Positions 48,074 through 60,366 are shown, counted from the first letter of the stretch. The stretch: 64,000 nucleotides of DNA from Xenorhabdus stockiae (GCF_002632825.1 NZ_NJAJ01000011.1:62001-126000), one strand, 5' to 3'. A program made the numbers and translations. The notes: generated by a model not told the origin, from the sequence alone.

Positions 48074-49669
48074 GTGTTAAGTACAAACAACATCACTATG
48101 CAGTTTGGCAGTAAGCCTCTGTTTGAAAACATTTCTGTTAAATTCGGTAACGGCAACCGCTATGGCCTGATTGGTGCCAATGGTGCGGGTAAGTCAACCT
48201 TTATGAAAATTTTGGGAGGAGACTTAGCTCCGACCTCCGGTAATGTCAGCCTCGATCCGAATGAGCGTTTGGGTAAATTACGTCAGGATCAGTTTGCCTT
48301 TGAAGAATATACGGTACTGGATACAGTTATCATGGGCCACACAGAGTTGTGGGAAGTGAAACAGGAACGTGACCGTATTTATGCCATGGCAGAAATGAGC
48401 GAAGAAGACGGCTATCGTGTTGCTGATTTGGAAGTTGCTTATGGTGAAATGGATGGCTACAGCGCAGAAGCCCGTGCCGGTGAATTATTACTTGGTGTGG
48501 GTATTCCGGTAGAGCAGCACTATGGTTTGATGAGTTCAGTTGCTCCGGGCTGGAAATTGCGTGTCCTGCTGGCTCAGGCGCTGTTTTCTGATCCTGATGT
48601 TCTGTTACTTGATGAGCCAACCAACAACCTGGATATTGATACTATCCGCTGGCTGGAACAAGTACTGAATGATCGCAATAGTACCATGATTATTATTTCC
48701 CATGACCGTCACTTTCTGAACACTGTATGTACGCATATGGCTGATTTGGATTACGGTGAACTGCGCCAGTTCCCGGGTAATTATGATGAGTATATGGTGG
48801 CGGCAACTCAGGCACGCGAACGTCTGTTGGCAGATAATGCTAAGAAGAAAGCGCAGATTGTAGAATTGCAGTCGTTTGTCAGCCGCTTCAGCGCTAATGC
48901 GTCTAAATCCAAACAGGCAACTTCACGTGCCCGTCAGATTGACAAAATTCAGTTAGAAGAAGTGAAGGCTTCCAGCCGTCAGAACCCTTATATTCGCTTT
49001 GATCAAGAGAAAAAACTGTTCCGTAATGCACTGGAGCTAGAAGGTCTGACGAAAGGTTATGACAATGGCCCGCTGTTTAAAAATTTGAACCTGCTGATGG
49101 AAGTTGGCGAAAAAATGGCGGTGATTGGTGAAAACGGTATCGGTAAGACGACACTGCTGAAAACACTGATCGGCGAAACTGAACCATCTAGCGGTACGGT
49201 TAAATGGTCTGAAAATAGTACTATTGGCTATTATGCACAGGATCATGCCAGTGATTTTGATGGTAACCTGACTGTGTTTGAATGGATGAGCCAGTGGAGA
49301 CGTGAAGGTGATGATGAGCAGGCAGTACGCAGTGTACTGGGGCGCTTATTGTTCAATCAGGATGATATCAGGAAGAAAGTCGGAGTTTTATCCGGTGGTG
49401 AAAAAGGCCGGATGTTGTTTGGCAAGCTGATGATGCAAAAGCCAAATATTCTGGTTATGGATGAACCGACCAACCACTTGGACATGGAATCTATCGAATC
49501 ACTGAACCTGTCACTGGAACTTTATGAAGGTACGCTGATTTTTGTTTCTCATGACCGTGCTTTTGTCAGCTCATTAGCCAGCCGTATTCTGGAAATAAAA
49601 TCTGATAAGGTCGTTGATTTTAAAGGTACTTATGATGAGTATCTGAGAAGTCAGGGAATTGCGCAATAA
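48074..49669 (+). CDS. ybiT: YbiT, ABC-F family ATPase
   Basis: A 531-residue soluble protein with two ABC domains and no membrane part, of the ABC-F group that acts on ribosomes. The first Walker A is GANGAGKST near residue 35, the second GENGIGKTT near 355; signatures are in [17 protein letters not shown] and [26 protein letters not shown] and MDEPTNHLD are the Walker B motifs. Between the domains lies the basic P-site tRNA linker (about 240-320). GTG 48074 matches the E. coli start; the reading frame is open further upstream to 47879 but that part lacks similarity and a ribosome binding site. Confidence 0.94.
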   Translation: MLSTNNITMQFGSKPLFENISVKFGNGNRYGLIGANGAGKSTFMKILGGDLAPTSGNVSLDPNERLGKLRQDQFAFEEYTVLDTVIMGHTELWEVKQERDRIYAMAEMSEEDGYRVADLEVAYGEMDGYSAEARAGELLLGVGIPVEQHYGLMSSVAPGWKLRVLLAQALFSDPDVLLLDEPTNNLDIDTIRWLEQVLNDRNSTMIIISHDRHFLNTVCTHMADLDYGELRQFPGNYDEYMVAATQARERLLADNAKKKAQIVELQSFVSRFSANASKSKQATSRARQIDKIQLEEVKASSRQNPYIRFDQEKKLFRNALELEGLTKGYDNGPLFKNLNLLMEVGEKMAVIGENGIGKTTLLKTLIGETEPSSGTVKWSENSTIGYYAQDHASDFDGNLTVFEWMSQWRREGDDEQAVRSVLGRLLFNQDDIRKKVGVLSGGEKGRMLFGKLMMQKPNILVMDEPTNHLDMESIESLNLSLELYEGTLIFVSHDRAFVSSLASRILEIKSDKVVDFKGTYDEYLRSQGIAQ

Positions 49670-49683
49670 TCCTGCTTATCAGA

Positions 49684-49704
49684 TGACCCCGTTTAACGGG
49701 GTCA
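49684..49704. terminator. hairpin between convergent ybiT and moeB
   Basis: TGACCCCG, TTTAA, CGGGGTCA: a compact GC-rich 8-bp stem located 14 bases after ybiT and five before the moeB end. Probably terminates both. Confidence 0.75.
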
Positions 49705-49708
49705 ATCC

Positions 49709-50476
49709 TTATTTACTGCCGCACACTTCACATTGCGTATCTTTAGGCAGTTTTATTTCGCGAAACTGCATTGTCATCGCATCAAACAGTATAACTCTGC
49801 TTCGAGCAACTTTCCCGTATTGAGTCAGCAGCTTAATTGCCTCCATAGCCTGTAATGAGCCAATTGTACCCACAAGTGGTGCCATTACACCCGCTTCGAC
49901 ACAAGTCAGGCTATTTTCACCGAATAATCGGCTCAGACAACGGTAACAGGGTTCTTTCTCATGATAGGTAAAGACTGACAATTGTCCTTCCATCCGTATG
50001 GCAGCCCCGGAAACTAAAGCCGTTTTATGCCGATAACATAAACGATTAAGCTGTTCGCGAATGGCAACATTGTCGGTACAATCCAGCACAATATCATGCT
50101 GGATAATCAGTTCGCTTAGAGCTGGATCATCTAATAATCCTTCAACGGGACGGACAGTAATATGCGGGTTTATCTCCCGCAGCGTCAGCGCAGCGGAATG
50201 AACCTTAGCCATACCAATACGCTCATCACGATGCAGGATCTGGCGCTGTAAATTAGACAGGGAAACGGTATCAAAATCCAATAATGTGATTGTTCCAATC
50301 CCCGCTGCGGCCAGATATTGGGAAGCGGCACAGCCGAGCCCCCCCAAGCCGACTATCAGCACGTTGGATGATTTTAATTTTTCCTGACCGTCAAAATCGA
50401 AACCCCGCAGGACAATCTGCCGATTGTAACGAAGCATTTCTTTATCTGTGAGTTCACTAATCATTTCTTTAATCAT
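49709..50476 (-). CDS. moeB: molybdopterin-synthase adenylyltransferase MoeB
   Basis: A 255-residue E1-like enzyme that adenylates the C-terminal glycine of MoaD. The nucleotide site is LIVGLGGLGCAASQYLAAAG; DFDTVSLSNLQRQ and DCTDNVAIREQLN follow. Zinc cysteines are CYRCL and the final CEVCG, and the LTCVEAGV cysteine is conserved. The ATG at 50476 directly follows the moeA stop (TAAATG); an ATG four codons on gives the E. coli-like start MISELTDKEML. Its partner moaD is 27 kb away. Confidence 0.95.
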   Translation of the reverse strand: MIKEMISELTDKEMLRYNRQIVLRGFDFDGQEKLKSSNVLIVGLGGLGCAASQYLAAAGIGTITLLDFDTVSLSNLQRQILHRDERIGMAKVHSAALTLREINPHITVRPVEGLLDDPALSELIIQHDIVLDCTDNVAIREQLNRLCYRHKTALVSGAAIRMEGQLSVFTYHEKEPCYRCLSRLFGENSLTCVEAGVMAPLVGTIGSLQAMEAIKLLTQYGKVARSRVILFDAMTMQFREIKLPKDTQCEVCGSK

Positions 50477-51718
50477 TTATTGATTTTTCAGCAGCTGGTT
50501 GAAAAATTCTATCTGTACTGTTTCCCCCGCTGCAACAGAGCCGCGTTCCCGTTCAAGTACAATAAAACAATTGCCGAGACTATATGAACTGAAAATATGG
50601 GAACCCTGATGACCGGTTGTTTTTACTTCTAATTCACCCTGTTCATTTAATACCGCTATCCCGCGTTGGAAATCCAATCTGCCGGGCGATTTTTTCAGCG
50701 GTGTAACCGCTTTGGCATTAAGCCGAAGAGGGGGCAGCCATGAACTGAAGCCGGACAAGTGTGCAATCAGAGGCTGTACTAACTGATAGAAGGTCAGAAC
50801 CGCGGATACCGGGTTGCCCGGCAGGCCACAAAACCACGCTTTTTCCAGCTTGCCGAAAGCAAAAGGTTTACCGGGTTTAATGGCTAATTTCCAGAAGCTA
50901 ATCTGGCCCATCTCATCCAGAATCTGTTTAGTGTAATCGGCTTCACCAACGGAAACCCCACCACTGCTGATAACCAGATCAGCAAGGTCGTTAGCCTGAA
51001 TAAAAGCGTGGCGCAGTGCATCAGGATCATCCGGAATGACACCGAGGTCGATAACTTCACAATCCAGTTTTTCCAGCATCAGGCGAACGGCAAAACGGTT
51101 TGTGTCATAAATTTGCCCGGTTTGTAGTGGCTCACCAATGGCTTGTAGTTCATCGCCGGTAGAAAAAACAGCAACTTTTAATTTGCGGAACACTTCAACC
51201 TTTGCAATCCCCAGCGAGGCAAGCAGAGGCAATTGTGCTGTAGATAATTTAATGCCTTGTGGCAGGACTGCTGTATTTTGGGCAATATCTTCGCCAATAG
51301 TGCGGATGTTCTGCCCCTGACGAACTGGATGTGTAAACCGGATGCCTGTTTCCGTTGTTTCTGTGTGCTCTTGCATAACAACGGCATCTGTACCTGTGGG
51401 GATGGGGGCGCCAGTCATAATGCGGATGCAGGTACCTGCGGGCCATTCCCCCTGAAATGGAACACCAGCCAGCGCTTTCCCGGCTTGCGGTAACGTCTGT
51501 GTTTCGTTCAAATCGGCAAGGCGAATGGCATAGCCATCCATCGCTGAGTTATCAAACGGTGGAACATTAATTGGGGAAATAATAGCTGTGGCAGTAATGC
51601 GGCCTGCTGAGTGCATCAGGCTGATTGTTTCGGTTTCGGAGAGAGGGGCGGTCTGGGACAGTAGTTTTTCTAACGCCTGTTCGAGTGAAATTAAGCCTGA
51701 GGTATAACAATGATCCAT
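50477..51718 (-). CDS. moeA: molybdopterin molybdotransferase MoeA
   Basis: A 413-residue enzyme that inserts molybdate into adenylated molybdopterin, the last step of Moco synthesis. Family features are [14 protein letters not shown], the [15 protein letters not shown] stretch, [19 protein letters not shown] and [14 protein letters not shown] with active-site aspartates, then [19 protein letters not shown] 51718 has TTGGGAG five bases ahead; an in-frame TTG at 51730 is rejected. Operon order moeA-moeB is as in E. coli. Confidence 0.95.
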   Translation of the reverse strand: MDHCYTSGLISLEQALEKLLSQTAPLSETETISLMHSAGRITATAIISPINVPPFDNSAMDGYAIRLADLNETQTLPQAGKALAGVPFQGEWPAGTCIRIMTGAPIPTGTDAVVMQEHTETTETGIRFTHPVRQGQNIRTIGEDIAQNTAVLPQGIKLSTAQLPLLASLGIAKVEVFRKLKVAVFSTGDELQAIGEPLQTGQIYDTNRFAVRLMLEKLDCEVIDLGVIPDDPDALRHAFIQANDLADLVISSGGVSVGEADYTKQILDEMGQISFWKLAIKPGKPFAFGKLEKAWFCGLPGNPVSAVLTFYQLVQPLIAHLSGFSSWLPPLRLNAKAVTPLKKSPGRLDFQRGIAVLNEQGELEVKTTGHQGSHIFSSYSLGNCFIVLERERGSVAAGETVQIEFFNQLLKNQ

Positions 51719-51931
51719 GATAACTCCCAATGTGCGGCAAATAGCATGGTGGCATTATGGCAAAGATCCTTTTAATGGGAAATTGTTATACCGAATAGAT
51801 TCCAGATTACTGCTTGAAGGATAAAAGAAAGCGGTGCGGATTGACTAATAAAAGATGTATATCATATCCATGATTTGCTATAACTAAATTACGACAATTA
51901 AAACAAACGATTACATGAAAATTTAATCACT

Positions 51932-53110
51932 ATGAGTAACCAAATTACAACATCTGATAATAGTAACTATCTGGCTATTCAAATCGCATTGAGCAGCTTT
52001 CTTGCTTTAGTTGTTGCGATGGGAATAGGGCGCTTTACCTTCACGCCACAAGTTCCACTGATGATTGCTGAATCACAATTCACGCTGACGGAAGCCGGGA
52101 TTGTGGCGGCATTTAATTACCTTGGCTATTTTGCCGGTTCTTACGATGCGATGCGGGCGAAACGGTTTGTGGAATATCGTTTGTGGGCAGGTTTATGGGG
52201 GGCAGTCATTATTACACTTCTGTCAGCCCTGCTCGACGGCCCGCTATTACACAGCATTGCCCGCTTTTTTATTGGCTGGGCGAGTGGCTGGACATTGGTA
52301 TTGGTTGCTGCATGGTCAAACGATGAACTGGCAAAGCTGAATCGCCCGGGGTTAAGTGCCGCGGTCTTTGCCGGAACCGGGATTGGTATTCTGGTCAGCG
52401 GAGTGCTGGCGGTTGGGATTCAATCGTGGGATATGAATGCGGCTCAGGCATGGGTTATTTATGGCATTCTGGCGCTATTGTGTAGTGTTTATGCCAGTCG
52501 CTATTTACCACGCCGGGGAGAATTACATCGACCACAAACTGCAATGCAAAAACTTGCTTTAACTCCTGAAATTAAGCGGTTGGTATGGAGTTACACCCTT
52601 GCCGGATTTGGCTATATTCTACCCGCCACATTTCTTTCTCAAATGGCTTCAGAACGTTTTCCCGGTAGCTTGTTTGCACAGTTTGTCTGGCCGATATTCG
52701 GAGGAGCATCTGTCATCGGTATTGCGATGGGAATTCTGTTGCGTCATATTTCAACAGCACAAATTCGTCTGGCTATCACACTCTGGCTTCAGGCACTGGG
52801 TATATTGGTAGCAGAAGTTGTACCCGGAATCAGTGGCCTTGTTATCGGCGCATTTCTGGTGGGAGGTGGTTTTATGTGTGTGGTGCAGCTGGCATTGCTG
52901 TATGGGCGCGAACTGGCTCCCAGCCATACTCATTATATGGCCGGGCTATTAACCACCGGTTATGCGCTGGGGCAATTGGTCGGGCCGATGCTATCAGCTA
53001 TTTCGACTTGGCTGACCGGTAAATTGGAACCGGCGCTCTATATTGCATTTATTGGCTTGGTTATTGCGGGATTGCTGGTATTTAATCGCAATAAAACCTC
53101 TTATAAATAA
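51932..53110 (+). CDS. MFS transporter, YbfB/YjiJ family
   Basis: A 392-residue inner-membrane protein with 12 predicted helices. AMGIGRFTFTPQVPLMI at the first helix and AAFNYLGYFAGSYDAMRA at the second are the signature of the YbfB/YjiJ group; FIGWASGWTLVLVAAWSNDEL and the YTLAGFGYILPATFLSQM segment agree. The substrate is unknown. It is divergent from moeA and upstream of folE on the same strand; it is not in this place in E. coli. No Shine-Dalgarno sequence is clear before the ATG. Confidence 0.78.
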   Translation: MSNQITTSDNSNYLAIQIALSSFLALVVAMGIGRFTFTPQVPLMIAESQFTLTEAGIVAAFNYLGYFAGSYDAMRAKRFVEYRLWAGLWGAVIITLLSALLDGPLLHSIARFFIGWASGWTLVLVAAWSNDELAKLNRPGLSAAVFAGTGIGILVSGVLAVGIQSWDMNAAQAWVIYGILALLCSVYASRYLPRRGELHRPQTAMQKLALTPEIKRLVWSYTLAGFGYILPATFLSQMASERFPGSLFAQFVWPIFGGASVIGIAMGILLRHISTAQIRLAITLWLQALGILVAEVVPGISGLVIGAFLVGGGFMCVVQLALLYGRELAPSHTHYMAGLLTTGYALGQLVGPMLSAISTWLTGKLEPALYIAFIGLVIAGLLVFNRNKTSYK

Positions 53111-53170
53111 TCCTGATTTGGCGCATTGGTACTGTGCAGGTATATTGTGCGCCTGCCCTGATGGGGGTCA

Positions 53171-53211
53171 GTATATAGCCTGTCAGGCTACAATTTGAAT
53201 GTTGGCAGGTA
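53171..53211. repeat. small hairpin resembling the 489-536 remnant
   Basis: TAGCC-TGTCA-GGCTA followed by CAATTTGAATG has the same layout as AGCC-TGACT-GGCT then CAACTTGAAAT at 489-536. It may be another deleted ERIC, but its outer ends are not preserved. Confidence 0.25.
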
Positions 53212-53317
53212 TAGCTATTCAATATTCAATGTTGATATAGTTGTTCGTGGTAACAATATGAGCAAATGTCCCATCAATGGATATCATGTAATGGAAGTAT
53301 TATCTTTGGAGAATTCG

Positions 53318-53986
53318 ATGTCATCCTTAAGTACAGAAGCCGCGCTGGTGCATTCGGCACTGGTTGAGCGTGGTCTTGAAACCCCACTGCGTGAACAGAC
53401 TTTAGAGCCTGAAGTGCGAAAAGTCCGCATTGAGGAACACATGACAGAAATTATGAAGCTGTTAAACCTCGATTTGAGTGATGACAGTCTGGCGGATACG
53501 CCGAGTCGTATTGCAAAAATGTATGTGGATGAAATATTTTCAGGTTTGGATTACAGAAATTTTCCGAAAATCACGCTGATAGAAAATAAAATGAAAGTCG
53601 ATGAGATGGTGACAGTGCGGGATATCACACTAACCAGCACTTGCGAACACCATTTTGTGACTATCGATGGGAAAGCCACTGTAGCTTATATTCCTAAGGA
53701 TAAAGTGATTGGGTTATCGAAAATTAACCGCATCGTCCAGTTTTTTGCGCAACGCCCACAGGTACAGGAACGATTGACTCAGCAAATTTTGATTGCACTT
53801 CAGGCTCTGCTTGGCACAAATAATGTTGCTGTTTCTATTGATGCTGTGCACTACTGTGTAAAGGCGCGTGGTATCCGTGATGCTACCAGTACCACAACGA
53901 CCACATCTCTTGGCGGTTTGTTTAAGTCCAGTCAAAATACACGACAGGAATTTTTGCGTGCCGTGCGCCATTTGCACTTATCGTGA
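53318..53986 (+). CDS. folE: GTP cyclohydrolase I
   Basis: A 222-residue enzyme that converts GTP to dihydroneopterin triphosphate and formate, the entry to folate synthesis. Zinc and catalytic residues are in [13 protein letters not shown] and [29 protein letters not shown] and [10 protein letters not shown] are nearly identical to E. coli. ATG 53318, with TTGGAGAATTCG ahead, gives the E. coli length exactly; the open frame extends upstream to 53195 without similarity. yeiB follows 15 bases later. Confidence 0.96.
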   Translation: MSSLSTEAALVHSALVERGLETPLREQTLEPEVRKVRIEEHMTEIMKLLNLDLSDDSLADTPSRIAKMYVDEIFSGLDYRNFPKITLIENKMKVDEMVTVRDITLTSTCEHHFVTIDGKATVAYIPKDKVIGLSKINRIVQFFAQRPQVQERLTQQILIALQALLGTNNVAVSIDAVHYCVKARGIRDATSTTTTTSLGGLFKSSQNTRQEFLRAVRHLHLS

Positions 53987-54001
53987 TGAACCTGCATTAC
54001 T

Positions 54002-55165
54002 ATGACAAGTAGTAAATTAAATAGTGGAGCAGCGAGCCACAGGATTGCAGTGCTTGATAGCGTGCGTGGTTTTGCTGTTCTGGGCATATTGTTACTGAAT
54101 ATCTCAGGCTTTGCGTTGCCCTATGCCGCTTATACTAATCTCTTTTATAAAGCCGATGTTCTGTTTTCTGATGTATTAACATGGTCTGCCCTGAACACAT
54201 TTGCTCAGGGAAAATTTTTATTTATTTTAACGCTGTTATTTGGCGCATCACTTGAATTATTGAGGCAGCGGGATTGCTACTGGAATCGTTGTAGGTTAGT
54301 GATTCTGGCGGTTATTGGTTTATTGCACGGAATTTTGCTCTGGGATGGCGATATCCTGCTGTCATATGGTCTGGCTGGCCTTCTGGTATTACATTGGATC
54401 AATAAGTGGCCCAATTTATTCAAACAGGGCATTGTCTTTTATTTATTTGGACTGATGATGTTCTACCTATTGGGGCTATTTCCGGTAGAGGAAAACAGTA
54501 CTTTCTGGCATCCGTTAGAGCAGGATATTTTGCATGAAAGTTACTGGAAAACCCATGGTGGGTTAGTGGCGATAGAGCACCGTATCAATCAGATCAGCGG
54601 TGTAATGATAGTGACTATTGTGCAATATAGCTGGCAGATAATTGGAACTATGCTTTGCGGCGCAATGCTATTACGTAATGGTTGGCTGAAGGGCATGTAC
54701 AGCCTTCATCACTATCGTCGTGCGGCTCTGTGGCTGTTTGTCATTGGCTTGTTGATTCACTCTCTCGCCCTGTCAGTATTGTATTTATATCCTTATAGCT
54801 ACTTCACTGCCTGGACTATCCGACAGACCATCACTGAATTAGCGACACCATTTATCGCATTATCGTATGTGGCGCTGATTTATGGGTTCTGGCCGGTTAT
54901 ATTCCGTTGTCGAGTAGTTTTCTGGCTACAGCAGGTTGGCAGAATGGCGCTGAGCTGCTATTTAATGCAAACTTTAATTTGCACCACACTTTTTTATCAT
55001 TTGGGGCTGTTTAATCAATTTGCTCGCTGGGAATTGTTAATATTCGTCCCTTTTATTTGGGGATGTAATATCGGGTTTGCCTGCTGGTGGTTAAAACGTT
55101 ATCAGCAAGGGCCTGCTGAAAAACTCTGGCGGGTACTGACCAGAAAACTGCAAGAGAGATTTTAA
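54002..55165 (+). CDS. yeiB: YeiB, DUF418 inner membrane protein
   Basis: A 387-residue polytopic membrane protein of the DUF418 family. The start RIAVLDSVRGFAVLGILLLNI is the acyltransferase-like first helix seen across the family; the C-terminal part has VGRMALSCYLMQTLICTTLF. Function is unknown; structural likeness to membrane acyltransferases is reported for the superfamily. The order folE-yeiB is as in E. coli. The end converges on sanA with a shared terminator. Confidence 0.9.
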   Translation: MTSSKLNSGAASHRIAVLDSVRGFAVLGILLLNISGFALPYAAYTNLFYKADVLFSDVLTWSALNTFAQGKFLFILTLLFGASLELLRQRDCYWNRCRLVILAVIGLLHGILLWDGDILLSYGLAGLLVLHWINKWPNLFKQGIVFYLFGLMMFYLLGLFPVEENSTFWHPLEQDILHESYWKTHGGLVAIEHRINQISGVMIVTIVQYSWQIIGTMLCGAMLLRNGWLKGMYSLHHYRRAALWLFVIGLLIHSLALSVLYLYPYSYFTAWTIRQTITELATPFIALSYVALIYGFWPVIFRCRVVFWLQQVGRMALSCYLMQTLICTTLFYHLGLFNQFARWELLIFVPFIWGCNIGFACWWLKRYQQGPAEKLWRVLTRKLQERF

Positions 55166-55169
55166 ACGA

Positions 55170-55933
<764 letters not shown>

Positions 55934-56067
55934 TTATATAACCATGAACAAGTCATTAAAGGCTACTTTACTTGGAATATTGAAGCAAGTGTTGGATTAA
56001 CCACATTAATACAAATATGCTTTGTGGGATAAATGCCTGCCGAAAATACTGGCAGGCATTAAGATTA

Positions 56068-57765
56068 TCAGAATGATGTACGTTTATAGATGCGATATTC
56101 TGGTTTCCAGAAATTACGCTCAATCGCTTCTTCCAGAGCGTCTTCTGACGTGACCGTTGCGACACCCTGAATCTGGGCTTTTTTCGCCACTTCTTTGGCT
56201 ATTTTGCGCGAAACATCCTGAATGTCATCAATCAATGGCAGTAGTGGGCCAGAGCCTGTTTGCGCCAGAGGAGAGCAATCTGCCAATGCGCGGCTTGCTG
56301 CCATTAACATGTCATCTGTTACACGTTTGGCTCCTGAAGCAATAACACCTAATCCGATACCCGGGAAGATATAGGAGTTATTACATTGGGCAATCGGGAA
56401 TTCCTGACCTTCATACTGTACTGGTGAGAATGGGCTGCCTGTTGCAACCAGCGCTTTACCTTCCGTCCAGTTAATAATGTCTTCCGGACGGGCTTCTACG
56501 CGGGATGTCGGGTTAGACAACGGCATGACAATCGGGCGCTCACAGTGCTTATGCATTTCACGGATAATTTCTTCAGTGAACAGGCCTGACTGACCAGAAA
56601 CACCAATCAGAACAGTAGGTTTGGCGTTACGGACAACATCCATTAATGACAGGCTGTCTTTGTCGACATCCCATGAGTGCAGAGTGCTGCTTTTCTGAAC
56701 CAGTACGCTTTGGAAATCTAACAGGTTCGGTTGCTTATCAGTGAGTAACCCGAAGCGGTCGACCATGAATACACGGGCACGAGCCTGCTCATCACTCAAA
56801 CCTTCTGATTTCATCTGAGCGATAATCTGCTCTGCAATACCACAGCCAGCAGAACCCGCACCAAGGAAGGTGACTGTCTGATCTTTCAGCTGACGGCCTG
56901 CGGCACGGCTGGCAGCAATCAGGCTGCCAAGAGCAACAGCAGCAGTCCCCTGAATATCATCATTGAAGCAGCAAAGATCATTACGATAGCGGGTCAACAA
57001 TGGCATGGCATTGTTCTGAGCAAAGTCTTCGAACTGCAACAGAACATTCGGCCAGCGGCGTTTTACTGCCTGAATGAATTCATCGACGAAATCATCATAT
57101 TCTTTGCCGGTAATGCGCGGATGGCGCCAGCCCATATAGAGCGGGTCGTTCAGGCGCTGCGGATTGTTTGTACCTACATCCAGCACGACAGGCAGGGTAT
57201 AAGCAGGACTGATCCCGCCACAGGAGGTATATAGCGATAATTTACCGATAGGGATACCCATGCCACCAATTCCCTGATCACCCAGCCCCAGAATACGCTC
57301 ACCGTCGGTTACAACGATAACTTTAACATTCTGTTTGGTGGCATTTTGCAGCATGTCATCAATATAAGCCCGGTTCGGGTAGGAGATGAACAAACCACGG
57401 GCACGGCGGTAAATATCAGAAAAATGTTCGCACGCTTCACCGACGGTTGGTGTATAAATGATAGGCATCATTTCGCTGAGATGTGCGTCAAGGAGCCGGT
57501 AGAAAAGAGTTTCGTTGGTATCCTGAATATTCCTCAAATAAATATGTTTATCCGCGTCATTTTTAAAATCGCGGTATTGGCGATAGGCACGCTCTGCCTG
57601 CTCTTCTATTGTTTCAACCGCTTGAGGCAATAAGCCATGCAGATTGAAATTGCTGCGTTCTTCTTCCGTAAAGGCGCTGCCTTTGTTTAGCAGGGGAAAC
57701 TCCAACAGGATGGGGCCAGCGTAGGGAATATAAAGAGGACGTTTACTTTCGTGTTCCAGTTCCAT
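56068..57765 (-). CDS. maeA: NAD-dependent malic enzyme
   Basis: A 565-residue enzyme that decarboxylates malate to pyruvate with NAD+. Length equals E. coli MaeA (SfcA). Motifs include [21 protein letters not shown], the [21 protein letters not shown] segment with the active-site region, [11 protein letters not shown] for metal binding, and [15 protein letters not shown] as the NAD-binding Rossmann motif. It stands between sanA and cdd, unlike E. coli where maeA is elsewhere. The ATG at 57765 gives [12 protein letters not shown]; no clear ribosome binding site stands before it (AAAGAGTAAGCATC). Confidence 0.95.
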   Translation of the reverse strand: MELEHESKRPLYIPYAGPILLEFPLLNKGSAFTEEERSNFNLHGLLPQAVETIEEQAERAYRQYRDFKNDADKHIYLRNIQDTNETLFYRLLDAHLSEMMPIIYTPTVGEACEHFSDIYRRARGLFISYPNRAYIDDMLQNATKQNVKVIVVTDGERILGLGDQGIGGMGIPIGKLSLYTSCGGISPAYTLPVVLDVGTNNPQRLNDPLYMGWRHPRITGKEYDDFVDEFIQAVKRRWPNVLLQFEDFAQNNAMPLLTRYRNDLCCFNDDIQGTAAVALGSLIAASRAAGRQLKDQTVTFLGAGSAGCGIAEQIIAQMKSEGLSDEQARARVFMVDRFGLLTDKQPNLLDFQSVLVQKSSTLHSWDVDKDSLSLMDVVRNAKPTVLIGVSGQSGLFTEEIIREMHKHCERPIVMPLSNPTSRVEARPEDIINWTEGKALVATGSPFSPVQYEGQEFPIAQCNNSYIFPGIGLGVIASGAKRVTDDMLMAASRALADCSPLAQTGSGPLLPLIDDIQDVSRKIAKEVAKKAQIQGVATVTSEDALEEAIERNFWKPEYRIYKRTSF

Positions 57766-57806
57766 GATGCTTACTCTTTGGACTAATCAATAACAAAATC
57801 GGCTAC

Positions 57807-57873
57807 ATATACTTCGTCTTTCAAGTTGCCTCTTTGTTGGCTGTGACGCATCTTGAAATCCATTGTGTATAGA
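57807..57873. repeat. short, core-deleted ERIC element (about 67 bp)
   Basis: ATATACTTCGTCTTTCAAGT, TGCCTCTTTGTTGGCTGTGA, CGCATCTTGAAATCCATTGT then GTATAG: both outer arms are intact and joined directly, with no central CCCCAG/CTGGGG palindrome. It lies in the gap upstream of maeA. Confidence 0.85.
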
Positions 57874-58013
57874 TCCTAAGAAGATAAAAAAATAAGTACA
57901 GTAAATGTTACTTAAATATGTTTATCATGAGCAAAAATGAGAGATAACATACAGAATTGGCTAATTAAATGTTATTTAATTTCTCACTTTTGCCCAAAAA
58001 CCTTGCTGGGTGG

Positions 58014-58898
58014 TCAGAATGTGTGGCGTTCCGTCTGTTTGCAGCCGAGGTAATTTAAAGTAGCTTCGGTTGCATTCCACTGGGACAGGTGACCATTTTG
58101 CCCCTCAACAAGTATTGCCCGCTTGATCGAATGGCAATCACTTCCTGACATATTCATTAATATTAGCGCTGCCTGTAAAGGTGGCAAGCTTGGATTAAAT
58201 GCCGCATTTTCTGCATAGCGACCAGTATAAACGCGATCTTGTTCATCTATCAGGGCAACACCGGAGTGGGACTGGCTATAGGGTGCATGGCTCTGATTCG
58301 CTGCATTTAATGCAGTCAGAACGAGTTCATCTTCAGCATCGAGCTGATAGCCGTGGTGAGTGTTATCCAGCAGAAATTGAGTGACAGATAAATCACGTGG
58401 GCCAAATGCTTCTGGCAGATAGTCGGCCAGTGTCAGGCGTGGGCGATCAGGTAAACAGATTTCCAGCTGTGTTCCGCTGTTTAATTCATTCATAAACTGT
58501 CGGCAGTGACCACAGGGAGAGTAATTAATGGTGATGGATACCAGTTTCTTCTCGCCACGTAACCAGGCATGAGTGATGGCTGATTGTTCGGCATGAACAG
58601 TTTGCTGCAATGCAACACCTGTAAATTCCATATTCGCGCCAAAATAGAGGTTGCCGCTCTCTCCCCGTGCGATAGCACCAACATGAAAGTTTGAGATAGG
58701 GGAAATGGCACAGGCCGCAGCGAGTGGTAGCAGGGCCAGTGCCAGTGCATGATCATCAAGGCCACAGGTCTGCTTAATTGACTCCACCTGCTCTGCTGTC
58801 AGCATAGCTGGAAAATCGTCATTACCAATATAGGGCAATAACGCCTTTTGCAATTCAGGCGTGATTTCTGACCAGATAGCATGAAAACGAGCTTGCAT
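58014..58898 (-). CDS. cdd: cytidine deaminase
   Basis: A 294-residue enzyme that deaminates cytidine and deoxycytidine. It is the long two-domain type found in E. coli. The N-terminal domain carries the zinc site: HAEQSA with the catalytic glutamate, and [11 protein letters not shown] with the cysteines; FGANMEFTG binds substrate. The C-terminal domain is the degenerate copy. It is followed by nothing on its strand before the short ERIC. yohK and yohJ lie upstream, as in E. coli. Control by CytR and CRP is known for E. coli but I did not identify the sites here. Confidence 0.95.
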   Translation of the reverse strand: MQARFHAIWSEITPELQKALLPYIGNDDFPAMLTAEQVESIKQTCGLDDHALALALLPLAAACAISPISNFHVGAIARGESGNLYFGANMEFTGVALQQTVHAEQSAITHAWLRGEKKLVSITINYSPCGHCRQFMNELNSGTQLEICLPDRPRLTLADYLPEAFGPRDLSVTQFLLDNTHHGYQLDAEDELVLTALNAANQSHAPYSQSHSGVALIDEQDRVYTGRYAENAAFNPSLPPLQAALILMNMSGSDCHSIKRAILVEGQNGHLSQWNATEATLNYLGCKQTERHTF

Positions 58899-59058
58899 AA
58901 AATAATCTCCAAATTAATTAAAGGTTATTCTAGGATGAGTGCTCAGGTTTGTAATGTGATGCATGCCATATAATTCATGAAATTTCTGTAACAAAAATAT
59001 TATTTTAGTAACTTATGTCAAATTTTTACTATCTGAACGAGTTTTCTGATGATTATTA

Positions 59059-59754
59059 CTAGCTAAACAGGTGTAGTAGCACAGGAAACAAAAACGGTGC
59101 CACCAGCGAAGTAATAACTCCGCAAGTCATCAGTGCCAGTGAACTATATGCCCCTTCCACATGATCTATTTCTGCACATCGGGCTGTCCCGACGGCATGG
59201 GAAGCTGTCCCCATTGCCAGACCTCTGGAGGCTTTAGTTTTAATCTTCAATACATTAAACAGATTGTGACCAAAAATGGCACCCAGAATACCGACAGAAA
59301 TTACACAGGCAGCACTGATTGCCGGAATACCACCAATGGAATGAGCCACAGCCATAGCGATAGGCGTTGTAACTGATTTCGGTAATATTGAAGCCGCGAT
59401 TTCAGGTGTGGCTCCTGCCCATAAAGCGATAGCTGTGCCGGTTATCATTGCAGTGATACTGCCGATAAAACAGATACTGATGAGAGATTTCCACTGAGCC
59501 CGGATTTGGTGGAGTTGTTCGTACAGCGGAAAGGCCAGAGCAACAACGGCAGGTTGTAATAAATCATTCAATATTTCGCTACCGGCAAAATAGTGCTGAT
59601 AAGGCGTGTGAGTTAACAACAGCAGAGGAATAATAACCGCCATTGATATCAATAATGGATTGAAAATAGGGAATTTGAGTCGAACGGCTAATTTTTTGGC
59701 AACATAAAAGACAGACAGAGTTAATGGGAGTGACCACCAGATATGGCTTAGCAT
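59059..59754 (-). CDS. yohK: YohK, LrgB-family inner membrane protein
   Basis: A 231-residue protein with about seven helices of the LrgB/CidB family. [69 protein letters not shown] and [17 protein letters not shown] are diagnostic. LrgAB proteins affect murein hydrolase activity and pyruvate or organic acid uptake in Gram-positive bacteria; the E. coli role is unproven. The start overlaps the end of yohJ by seven bases. Confidence 0.93.
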   Translation of the reverse strand: MLSHIWWSLPLTLSVFYVAKKLAVRLKFPIFNPLLISMAVIIPLLLLTHTPYQHYFAGSEILNDLLQPAVVALAFPLYEQLHQIRAQWKSLISICFIGSITAMITGTAIALWAGATPEIAASILPKSVTTPIAMAVAHSIGGIPAISAACVISVGILGAIFGHNLFNVLKIKTKASRGLAMGTASHAVGTARCAEIDHVEGAYSSLALMTCGVITSLVAPFLFPVLLHLFS

Positions 59755-60227
59755 TTTTTGTTTCCTTCCTGTTGTGAAAGCTCTGTTTGTGATGGTTTAT
59801 TTTGTAGAGGTTTTTCTTGTGATCGTTGATCTTCCTGGTGGGTGCCAATAATGCTCCGTTCGCGATGGATATAGTGAGAACTGTAAGCGACGGTAATCAT
59901 GACAATAACGGTACTGATAATGCAGGAAAGGGCAATCGGGACTATCTGTTGGCTGAGTTGTGGATAATACTGCATGACACCAACCCCGATAGGTAAAAAG
60001 AGCAGAGTCATATTTTTCATCAATAAATTACAGCCCGGTTTTACCCAATGAGCGGGGATAATCTGGAGTGACAGTAAACAGAACAGAAAAAGTAAGCCAA
60101 TGATGCTGCCGGGAAGAGAGAAGGGGAGGTGTGCTGAGGTGAAGTTTCCGACAATGAGGCATAAATAGAGCAATGAAAATGCGCGCAGATATTGCCAGCC
60201 GAGCAGCAACACGTTCAGGAAAGACAT
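59748..60227 (-). CDS. yohJ: YohJ, LrgA-family (holin-like) inner membrane protein
   Basis: A 159-residue protein with four helices. [24 protein letters not shown] and [12 protein letters not shown] are typical of the LrgA/CidA holin-like family. It partners YohK. Compared with E. coli YohJ (132 residues as I recall) it has an extra hydrophilic C-terminal tail rich in Gln, Glu and Ser ([16 protein letters not shown]) of about 27 residues, which runs into the yohK start. The tail is cytoplasmic by the expected topology. Confidence 0.9.
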   Translation of the reverse strand: MSFLNVLLLGWQYLRAFSLLYLCLIVGNFTSAHLPFSLPGSIIGLLFLFCLLSLQIIPAHWVKPGCNLLMKNMTLLFLPIGVGVMQYYPQLSQQIVPIALSCIISTVIVMITVAYSSHYIHRERSIIGTHQEDQRSQEKPLQNKPSQTELSQQEGNKKC

Positions 60228-60296
60228 AGCATATAATTCCTCAATATAAAGAGGGTTATCATACGACTAATATTGTAAATGTGCTACACGTCACAT

Positions 60297-60328
60297 AAAA
60301 AATGCGGGCTTAAAAAACCCGCATTTTT
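60297..60328 (-). terminator. terminator of metG
   Basis: AAATGCGGG and CCCGCATTT form a 9-bp stem with an A/T loop, flanked on the minus strand by TTTTTTATG. It follows metG by about 40 bases and precedes the yohJ promoter region. Confidence 0.85.
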
Positions 60329-60366
60329 ACTTTTATTGTGTATTTTTCGTCAGATTATGCGGGTAA

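Noticed and set aside
53195-53317. N-terminal extension of FolE
   Set aside because: The internal ATG 53318 has a strong ribosome binding site and gives the normal length.
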